Source: Sulfurimonas sp. HSL-3221
GTDB lineage: Bacteria > Campylobacterota > Campylobacteria > Campylobacterales > Sulfurimonadaceae
Direction: 5' to 3'
NCBI RefSeq assembly: GCF_021044585.1
Contig: NZ_CP087998.1
Span: 2,170,001-2,234,000 of the forward strand
Length of the DNA stretch: 64,000 nucleotides
Below, in pieces: positions 57,571-64,000 of the stretch. A model generated the notes under the pieces. That model was not told where the DNA came from and did not search any database. It saw nothing but the letters and a program-made list of their open reading frames with translations. The position numbers and the translations under genes are program-made. Every line of letters starts with the position of its first letter. Within the stretch, counting starts at the first letter, position 1.

Positions 57571-58563
57571 TTAAAACATCATCACAATGCCGGTGACGAC
57601 GACATTGATAACCGCGAGCGGCATCAGCACTTTCCAGCAGAGCCACATCAGTTGGTCCGGACGGACATCCGGCCATGCCGCACGCGTCCAGAGGAAAAAG
57701 AAGAAGAAGAACGCCACTTTGAGCAGCAGCCCCAGCGCGCCCATCACCGTACCGTCGCCGTAGCCACCGAGGAAGACGATCGCCATGACGAAGGAGATGA
57801 AGAACATGTTCGCATACTCCCCGATAAAGAAGAGGCCCCAGCGCATCCCCGAATACTCCGTACCGAAACCGTCGATGATCTCGTGGTCGTTGGCAACGAG
57901 GTGGAACGGTGTCCGTCCCGTCTCGGCGAAGGCCGCGATCCAGAAGAGGATAAAGGAGATGAAGCCCATCGGGTGCGCGAAGGCCATCCAGCCGTTTGCG
58001 GCCTGGTACTCGTTAAAGTCCAGCAAGGAGAGCGACCCGATGATCATCAGCGGCACGAGCAGCGCCAGACCGGTGACCACCTCGTAGGAGATGAAGATCG
58101 CCGCGCCGCGCGCCGCGGAAATGAGCGACCATTTGTTGTTCGACGCCATACCGCCGAGCAGCGGGCCGTAAAGACCGATCGCCATCACACCCAGGATATA
58201 GAGGATCCCGATGTTAACGTCGGCGATGATCGGGTGAACCGTGTAGCCGAAGAGCGTGAATTCCGGCAGGAACGGGATCGCCGCCGCCGCCATGAATGCC
58301 GTTGCCGCCGTGATGACCGGCGCGATCTTGAAGATCGGTCCGACGACGCCCGACGGAACGATATCCTCTTTGGTAAAGAGCTTGATCCCGTCGGCCGCGA
58401 TCTGCAACAGACCGTACGGTCCGACGTGCATCGGTCCCAGACGGCGTTGCATAAATGCGAGCACTTTACGTTCGAAATAGGTTCCGAAGCCGGCCAGTGC
58501 CGAGAAGACCAGCAGTACCACGACGATCTTGACGAGCGTCTCGATAATGAATGCTGTATCCAT
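57571..58563 (-). CDS. nuoH: NADH-quinone oxidoreductase subunit H
   Basis: 330-residue membrane subunit at the quinone site. It has ERKVLAFMQRRLGPMHVGPYG at the N-terminus, the AETGRTPFHLVANDHEIIDGF loop and RAAWPDVRPDQLMWLCWK near the end. It starts directly after nuoG2. Confidence 0.96.
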   Translation of the reverse strand: MDTAFIIETLVKIVVVLLVFSALAGFGTYFERKVLAFMQRRLGPMHVGPYGLLQIAADGIKLFTKEDIVPSGVVGPIFKIAPVITAATAFMAAAAIPFLPEFTLFGYTVHPIIADVNIGILYILGVMAIGLYGPLLGGMASNNKWSLISAARGAAIFISYEVVTGLALLVPLMIIGSLSLLDFNEYQAANGWMAFAHPMGFISFILFWIAAFAETGRTPFHLVANDHEIIDGFGTEYSGMRWGLFFIGEYANMFFISFVMAIVFLGGYGDGTVMGALGLLLKVAFFFFFFLWTRAAWPDVRPDQLMWLCWKVLMPLAVINVVVTGIVMMF

Positions 58564-61062
58564 TTACCCCTCCTTATGAATGGATGCTGTCGCAAAGCGG
58601 TATGCGCTGAACAGCTCCTCTGTTTTGATGTTTGGATCGAAGGTCGTGACGCACATGACACTGCCGTCGATCTTGTTGTCCTCGACGACGTTCAGGTTCA
58701 GTTCGCCCGATGCCGTTGTGACGCGGACGGTGTCGCCTGCCGCCAGTCCCGTCGCTTCAAGCTGCGCCGGCGAGAGGTAGATACCGCTCTCTTCGTTCAG
58801 CTGGTGCGGCTTCATCGTAAACGCCGTGAACTGGCGTACCGGGTTGGCCGCGTAGATGACGTTTTCGCCCTCAAGGGCGAGCGCCTCGTCGATCTTCAGG
58901 GCAGAGGCATCGCCGGCGGCAACGGCGACGTTGTTCAGCGCGTAGCCGCGGACTTCCGTGCCGTCGTTGTCGAAACGGTTCGGCAGGCTGTCGAACTCGC
59001 GCGCTTCGAATCCGGCAGTGGCCGGTAGCTGCGCCGTGTAGTCGATCGTATAGCGCGCATTGAGGCCGAGGGCGTTGGCGATGTCGTTAAGCACGTACCC
59101 GCCGTACGGCAGCGCCGCATTGGTCGGGTTGACGCGCTTCTCGATTCCGGTCAGCGTTCCCTCCTGCTGGTTCATCGCCGGCATGTCGAGGTCGCCTCCT
59201 CCCAACGCGCTGAGGACGAAGTCGCCCGCCGTGTTGTAACCGATGCTGTAATCGCCCGCTTCCGCGTCCAGGTCGCAGATGAGTGCGACGCCCAGCGTAT
59301 TGGAGAGCGGTGGGATCATCGTGAGGCTGAAGTCCGTAAACTTCTCGACGAGGGCCAGCAGGCGCGCCAGGTTCTTCGCGTTCGGGTGCGTATAGAGGTC
59401 CGGACCCGCGATGAGCGCGAAGGCGTCTTTTTTCTTCAGGTTTTTATCCAGGAAGTCTTCCCACGCTTTCGTGTCGATATCGAGCAGGTCGAGCAGGCGG
59501 TTCTCGTCGACTTCGACCTCTTTGGAAACTTTCTTCGGCACCATGGTCGTCTTCTCTTCTTCGACCTCTTCCTCTTCGCCCGTCTCCTCGTTGACTTTCT
59601 TGACCATCACTTTCTCAACGACCTTCTCTTTGATCGTCTCTTCGACCGTGATCGTTTTGAGCGTATGGAAAGAAGCGAGGTACTCCGTAACGTCGGCAGG
59701 CATTGTCTCTTTGTCCCCGAAGAGATCGAGGATCAGGTAGAGCGCCGCCTCTTCGCGCAGCGGTTTGTGGTAGACAGGGAAGACCCCCTTGCCGATCCCT
59801 TCGATGACCGGGTCGGCGAGCGGGTGGAAGTAGAGACCTGCACCCTTGTTCATCTTGATGGCGTTGTTGAAAGCGTAGCGGGCGTTCGGGTTGTCCGATT
59901 TGAGGGCCGTACCGACGGAGACGACGAAGTTCGCGTCGTGCGCCAGCTTCAGGTCGCCGCCGTAGAGCTGCTGACCGCTGACGTCGGCGTAGTCATCGAG
60001 GAAGGCTTTGAAGGTGCGCGCCTCTTCATTTATCAGACGGTACCCTTTACGCTCCTTGAGCTTCTGCAGGATGAGCGCCTCTTCGTTGCTGATCGTGCTG
60101 GTGAAGCGGATCGTGTCCGCTTTCTCGAAGGCCGCAAGCGCCGCGCCGAAGGCCGCTTCGTCTTTTTCGACACCGCGGTTTTCGAAGTCGTAGCCGTAGC
60201 GTCCGGCGCCGCAGAGGGAGACATAGTTCCACTCGTTGCTCGTACGGTAGATCTTCTCCTCATTGCTCGCGACGGAAGTGTGCTTCACTTCGTAATTGAG
60301 CTGGCAGCCTGCCGAACAGTGCGAACAGGTCGCCGGGATCTTCTGCTGCTCCCATGCGTTGGTTGTATAGACGAAGTCCGTATCGACGAGGGCGCCGACC
60401 GGACAGACCGCCGCACACTCGCCACAGGAGGTACAGTCAAGCATCTCTTCGCCGGAGGTGAGGCCGATGATCGATTTGTTGAGCTTGTTCCACATAGAGT
60501 AGGCATCTTTCGGCATGCTCTCTTTGAACGCCGCATCGATCCCCTCGCCGCCGCGCGGGACGGTCTTGAGGCTGTTGTCGCCGATCATATCCTTACAGAC
60601 GGTGACACAGCGCTCGCAGACGATACAGAGGCCCGGATCGTAGTGGAGGTGGCCCCAGTCTTTGATGGGACGTTCGACGTCGGCGATGGTGTAGCTTTGC
60701 GAATCGACGCCCATTTCCAGGGTGTAGTTCTGCAGCTCGCACTCGCCGGACTGGTCGCAGACCCCGCACTGCAGCGGGTGGTTGACGTCGTAGACCTCCA
60801 TGATAGAACGGCGTTCCGTTTCGATGTTGTCGGTCGTCGTCGTAATGTCCATTCCGTCTTTGGTCTTGGCGTTACAGGCGTAGACCTGCTTGCCATCGGC
60901 CTCTACCAGACAGATCCGGCATGCCAGGGTCGGGCTGCAGCGCGTCAGGTAACAGATGGCAGGGATGAAAATACCGTTGGCCCGGGCGGCATTGAGGATA
61001 TATTCGCCCTCTTCGCACTCAATCGGCCGCCCGTCGATGGTGATAGTGATTTTACTCATCAT
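58564..61062 (-). CDS. nuoG: NADH-quinone oxidoreductase subunit G, second copy
   Basis: 832 residues. The N-terminal domain has the N1b 2Fe-2S cysteines (CYLTRCSPTLACRIC), the N5 site HPLQCGVCDQSGEC, two 4Fe-4S motifs (CIVCERCVTVC and CTSCGECAAVCP) and an extra N7-type set CSHCSAGC plus SLCGAG. The C-terminal part is molybdopterin-oxidoreductase-like. Between about residues 474 and 520 it has a Lys/Glu-rich insert that nuoG1 lacks. Its start overlaps nuoG1 by 11 bases (or eight from the second ATG). It may be an alternative electron entry module. Confidence 0.9.
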   Translation of the reverse strand: MMSKITITIDGRPIECEEGEYILNAARANGIFIPAICYLTRCSPTLACRICLVEADGKQVYACNAKTKDGMDITTTTDNIETERRSIMEVYDVNHPLQCGVCDQSGECELQNYTLEMGVDSQSYTIADVERPIKDWGHLHYDPGLCIVCERCVTVCKDMIGDNSLKTVPRGGEGIDAAFKESMPKDAYSMWNKLNKSIIGLTSGEEMLDCTSCGECAAVCPVGALVDTDFVYTTNAWEQQKIPATCSHCSAGCQLNYEVKHTSVASNEEKIYRTSNEWNYVSLCGAGRYGYDFENRGVEKDEAAFGAALAAFEKADTIRFTSTISNEEALILQKLKERKGYRLINEEARTFKAFLDDYADVSGQQLYGGDLKLAHDANFVVSVGTALKSDNPNARYAFNNAIKMNKGAGLYFHPLADPVIEGIGKGVFPVYHKPLREEAALYLILDLFGDKETMPADVTEYLASFHTLKTITVEETIKEKVVEKVMVKKVNEETGEEEEVEEEKTTMVPKKVSKEVEVDENRLLDLLDIDTKAWEDFLDKNLKKKDAFALIAGPDLYTHPNAKNLARLLALVEKFTDFSLTMIPPLSNTLGVALICDLDAEAGDYSIGYNTAGDFVLSALGGGDLDMPAMNQQEGTLTGIEKRVNPTNAALPYGGYVLNDIANALGLNARYTIDYTAQLPATAGFEAREFDSLPNRFDNDGTEVRGYALNNVAVAAGDASALKIDEALALEGENVIYAANPVRQFTAFTMKPHQLNEESGIYLSPAQLEATGLAAGDTVRVTTASGELNLNVVEDNKIDGSVMCVTTFDPNIKTEELFSAYRFATASIHKEG

Positions 61063-63319
61063 TGCTCGCTTTCATAATATTGACTTTCTCAAACCTGTAG
61101 GCCCCCGGGTCCACGGAGAGACCGCGATCGAAGGTCGGTTCAAGGGCAATCGTCCCCTTCAGGCTGGAATCGATGACAAAACGGCGTTCGCGGGCCGCGT
61201 CACCGCTGCCGATCACGACAAGGTCGCCGTCTTTAAGACGTGCCGCAACCGCAAACTGTTCGCTGCCGCGCAGCTCCGACGTTTTCTCCAGCTGCGCCGT
61301 ACGCGCCGTAAACTGGTTGAACTGCAGGACCGGGTTGCAGGCGTAAACGACTGTCCCGTTGAACTCCGGAAGGTCCTCGACCTCGTCGCACTGCTGCGCC
61401 GCCGGTTTCTTGACCTTCTCCAAACGGTACCCGCGCGTGTCCTCGCCCAGTGGAGAGTAGAAGTTCTCCAGGGCATCGAAGGCAACCCGCTTGAACCCTT
61501 TTTCCGCCGGGAGTTCCGGCGTGAAATCGATGGTGTAGCGTTTGCCGACACCCAGGGCATTGGCCAGGTCGTTGAGCACGTAGCCGTCGAATCCGACCGC
61601 GACGTTCATCGGCAGGAGCTGACGGTCGAGGTTGACCACCGTTCCCTCCTGCTGATTCATCGCCGCCACCGTCAGATCCGCATCGCTATCCGCCCCGATC
61701 ACAAAGTCGCCGGCCGCGTTGTAACCGACCACACCGCCGTTGCTGCCGCTGTCCGCATCAAGCTCACACACCAGCGAGGCCCCGACGCTGTTGACCTCCG
61801 CCGCCGCGACGACGACTCTGTAGCCGCCGAAACGCGCCAGCAGTCCGGCCAGTTTCGCGATGTTTTCCGCACGCGGATGGGCGAAGAGGTCGCTGCCCAG
61901 GACAAGGGTTTTCGCCTTGGCACGCTTGAACTGCTTGCCGATCAGGGCCAGCTCCTCTTCGCCGACGTTGCTCTCGGCGCTGAGGTAGCCGTCATCGAGC
62001 GCCGCGAGGAAGGCCTCGGTCGTCTTGTTCGTTTCGGCATCCGCGAGCAGCGCCTGCGCCAGCAGCGCCATGACACCCTCTTCAGTTCCGACTTCGTACT
62101 TGATGAACTGCGTCACGATGTTCTGCATCAATGCATCCTCGAGCGGATGCATGTAGACGATTTTCGCCCCGCGGTGGCGGGCCGCCGTCGTCATCGCGTA
62201 GCGCAGCGCCGGGTTGTCGGTCCCGATGCGGCTGCCCAGCACGATAATGCCGTCGCTGGCTTTGAGGTCAGCCATTGTAGCGAGTTCCGCTTTGCCATCC
62301 GCCGTCGAACCGAAGGCGTCGACAAAGGCGCCGTAGCGGCGCGCATCCTCGTTATAGAGCTTGAGGCCCGTCTTCTCCTTGATCCGCTGAAGGATCAGCG
62401 CCTCTTCGTTGGTGATGATCGAGGAGAAGCGGATCGCTTCGGCGCCTTTGATGGCCTCAAGGGCCGCCACGAACGCCTTGCCCTCTTTTTCGCCTTTGAC
62501 ATCGAAGTCGAAGCCAAAACGGCCCGCCCCGCACAGGGAGGCGAATTCGAAGTTGTTCGTAACGCGGAAGATCCGTTCTTCGCCCGGCTTGGCGGCGCCG
62601 GAGGTCTTCACTTCGTATTCCAGGGCGCAGCCTGCGGAACAGTGGGCACAGGTAGAGGGGATACGTTCCAGTTCCCAGGCGTTGGCCTTGTACTGGAAAT
62701 CCGCACTCACCAGCGCGCCGACCGGACAGACGGCGATACACTCGCCGCAGAAGGTACAGTCGAGCTGCTCGCTGTTTTTCGGGATGATCGTCGATTTGTA
62801 GCCGCCGAACTTGAGTTCGATGGCATCGTCGCCGATCACTTCGTTACAGACGTGCGTACACTTCTCGCACATGATACAGAGGTTCGGATCGTAGTTGACC
62901 AATCCCCAGTGCTCGATCTTGCGCGACTGCTCCTTCGCCGTAAAGTTCTGGGAGCCGACGTTGAACTCCAGCGTCTTGTTCTGCAGGTCGCACGCACCCG
63001 ATTTATCGCAGACCCCGCACTCCAGCGGGTGGTTGACGTCGTAGAGGCGCATGATGTTCGTACGCTCTTCGTGCAGGACATTGTTGTTAGTAATGACGGC
63101 CAGCCCCTCTGTCGGAGGTGTCTGGCAGCTCAGGACCATCCCGTCGACGCCCTCGGCTTCCACGACGCACAGTCGGCACGACGCCGCCGGGTTCGTTTTT
63201 TCCAGGTAACACATCGTCGGGATATAGATCCCCTCGCGGCGGGCGACTTTGAGGATCGTCTCGCCCTTTTTCGCACGGACTTTGCGGCCGTCAATGGTAA
63301 AGTTGATCATTTCACTCAT
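61052..63319 (-). CDS. nuoG: NADH-quinone oxidoreductase subunit G, first copy
   Basis: 755 residues with the same iron-sulfur plan as the second copy: CYLEKTNPAASCRLC, HPLECGVCDKSGAC, CIMCEKCTHVC, CTFCGECIAVCP and CAHCSAGC with SLCGAG. The C-terminal 500 residues are molybdopterin-oxidoreductase-like without molybdenum. The two NuoG share the cluster-binding part well but are quite different beyond it, so the duplication is old. It starts nine bases after the flavoprotein gene. Confidence 0.92.
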   Translation of the reverse strand: MSEMINFTIDGRKVRAKKGETILKVARREGIYIPTMCYLEKTNPAASCRLCVVEAEGVDGMVLSCQTPPTEGLAVITNNNVLHEERTNIMRLYDVNHPLECGVCDKSGACDLQNKTLEFNVGSQNFTAKEQSRKIEHWGLVNYDPNLCIMCEKCTHVCNEVIGDDAIELKFGGYKSTIIPKNSEQLDCTFCGECIAVCPVGALVSADFQYKANAWELERIPSTCAHCSAGCALEYEVKTSGAAKPGEERIFRVTNNFEFASLCGAGRFGFDFDVKGEKEGKAFVAALEAIKGAEAIRFSSIITNEEALILQRIKEKTGLKLYNEDARRYGAFVDAFGSTADGKAELATMADLKASDGIIVLGSRIGTDNPALRYAMTTAARHRGAKIVYMHPLEDALMQNIVTQFIKYEVGTEEGVMALLAQALLADAETNKTTEAFLAALDDGYLSAESNVGEEELALIGKQFKRAKAKTLVLGSDLFAHPRAENIAKLAGLLARFGGYRVVVAAAEVNSVGASLVCELDADSGSNGGVVGYNAAGDFVIGADSDADLTVAAMNQQEGTVVNLDRQLLPMNVAVGFDGYVLNDLANALGVGKRYTIDFTPELPAEKGFKRVAFDALENFYSPLGEDTRGYRLEKVKKPAAQQCDEVEDLPEFNGTVVYACNPVLQFNQFTARTAQLEKTSELRGSEQFAVAARLKDGDLVVIGSGDAARERRFVIDSSLKGTIALEPTFDRGLSVDPGAYRFEKVNIMKASNDE

Positions 63320-63328
63320 CCGGCCTCC

Positions 63329-64000
63329 TTAGTTCGCGACCATCGCGATATAGTAGCAGCGCATACAGCGTTCAGCTTCGCTGATCGCCTGCTCCTGCGT
63401 GAAGCCGAAGTTGACTTCCATGTTGTTGACCTTGCGGATATCGACGTCGACGACCTCGCTGTGCTGGCGCGGCAGGCCCGGCAGCCAGCCGGTGACCTTT
63501 TCGTTCTTGTCATAGACCCGCATCTTGCGCAGCTGGTCTTCCATCACCTCTTCGTCGGTCAGGGTGATCTCGCCGTTCTGGACGTAGCGGGCGATGACGG
63601 AAGCGGCGCGCTTCGCCTGCCCTACGGCGTTGACGATCGTCATCGGGCCGTATTCGCAGTCGCCCGACGCAAAGATCCCTTTGCGCGAGGTCATGTAGTC
63701 CTTGCCGTTGGTCTTGATCGTCGCCCAGGAGGTCATCTCGATCTCCCACTCCTCCGGGAGCAGGTCGAGGTCGGCGCTTTGGGAAACCGCCGGGATCAGG
63801 TAGTCGCACTCCATATCGAAAGAGGCGCCTTCGATCTTGACGAGCTGCGGACGGCCGCCATCGGGGTCGGGGACCAGTTCGAATTTGTCGACGACAAGGG
63901 ATTTGAGGACATCGTTTTCATCCACGATCGCATTGACCGCGGAGTGGAAGATGAACTCGACACCCTCTTCGACCGCTTCGTGGTACTCCTCGTAGGTCGT
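63329..64000 (-). CDS. GltD-like flavoprotein of the nuo operon (partial, 5' end outside window)
   Basis: The last 223 codons of a protein that continues past the right edge. It ends with GIFASGDCEYGPMTIVNAVGQAKRAASVIARY, the FAD-binding C-terminal motif of glutamate-synthase small-subunit-like oxidoreductases, and CMRCYYIAMVAN at the tail. In Campylobacterota such a protein often stands in the place of NuoF, beside the NuoG genes, and may feed electrons from NAD(P)H or a reduced ferredoxin/flavodoxin. NuoE/NuoF and NuoA-D are not visible here. Confidence 0.75.
   Translation of the reverse strand, partial: TTYEEYHEAVEEGVEFIFHSAVNAIVDENDVLKSLVVDKFELVPDPDGGRPQLVKIEGASFDMECDYLIPAVSQSADLDLLPEEWEIEMTSWATIKTNGKDYMTSRKGIFASGDCEYGPMTIVNAVGQAKRAASVIARYVQNGEITLTDEEVMEDQLRKMRVYDKNEKVTGWLPGLPRQHSEVVDVDIRKVNNMEVNFGFTQEQAISEAERCMRCYYIAMVAN

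Noticed and set aside
56392-59028. 878-codon plus-strand open frame across nuoG2-nuoJ
   Set aside because: It crosses four well-identified nuo genes in antisense and is rich in Arg, Asp and His, a shadow pattern. The same holds for 59386-61077, 51199-52695 and 52683-53903.

Overview
The window comes from a GC-rich member of the Campylobacterota (epsilonproteobacteria), most likely near Sulfurimonas/Sulfuricurvum. This rests on protein-level recognition rather than a database search. The markers are a complex I operon with two NuoG subunits in tandem and a GltD-like flavoprotein beside them, futalosine-pathway menaquinone genes (mqnE, mqnP), a GyrA with Thr at the quinolone position as in Campylobacter, and promoters with clear -10 boxes but mostly no recognisable -35. 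Genes are densely packed, with many ATGA or TAATG overlaps and several TTG or GTG starts.

Region 1 (1-9.5 kb): the 3'-truncated mqnE is divergent from glnD-glmS. Then comes a nitrogen block on the minus strand: amt2, glnB2, glnB1, amt1. Both PII proteins keep Tyr51, the residue that GlnD uridylylates, so sensor, modifying enzyme and transporters sit together. Between the convergent glmS and amt1 lies a near-perfect array of about 24 copies of a 7-bp unit.

Region 2 (9.5-16 kb): gyrA, asd, a YqhA-type membrane protein, hemE, a radical SAM protein and tRNA-Asn, all on the plus strand. After the tRNA there are two diverged copies of a ~67-bp repeat.

Region 3 (16-42 kb): a large lipopolysaccharide/envelope locus. 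It holds an MsbA flippase, three alkaline-phosphatase-superfamily membrane proteins (one resembling YejM/PbgA), dTDP-sugar genes (rfbA, rfbB, wecE), a sugar formyltransferase, a WecF-type transferase, other glycosyltransferases, a hexapeptide acyltransferase, a Kdo-kinase-like protein, two sulfotransferases, ugd, a glycosidase-like protein, waaF, an outer-membrane protein, hldE and hldD. RfbA, RfbB, WecE, the formyltransferase and WecF together suggest synthesis and transfer of an N-formylated 4-amino-4,6-dideoxygalactose. The sulfotransferases suggest a sulfated glycan. The 3' end of waaF is partly duplicated around a short insert.

Region 4 (42-51 kb): a small periplasmic cytochrome c, mqnP, a lipoprotein hydrolase, miaA, a c-type-heme-motif diguanylate cyclase, a DedA protein, an MgtC/DUF4010 membrane protein and a proton-pump-like P-type ATPase.

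Region 5 (51-64 kb): an uninterrupted minus-strand complex I operon. In transcription order it runs GltD-like flavoprotein (cut by the window end), nuoG1, nuoG2, nuoH, I, J, K, L, M, N, ending at a clear rho-independent terminator. With mqnE and mqnP it fits a menaquinone-based respiratory chain. No CRISPR array, insertion sequence, prophage or rRNA was seen. I saw no wholly new system; the most unusual items are the heptamer array, the waaF 3'-end duplication, the formyl-sugar and sulfotransferase content of the LPS locus, and the double NuoG.
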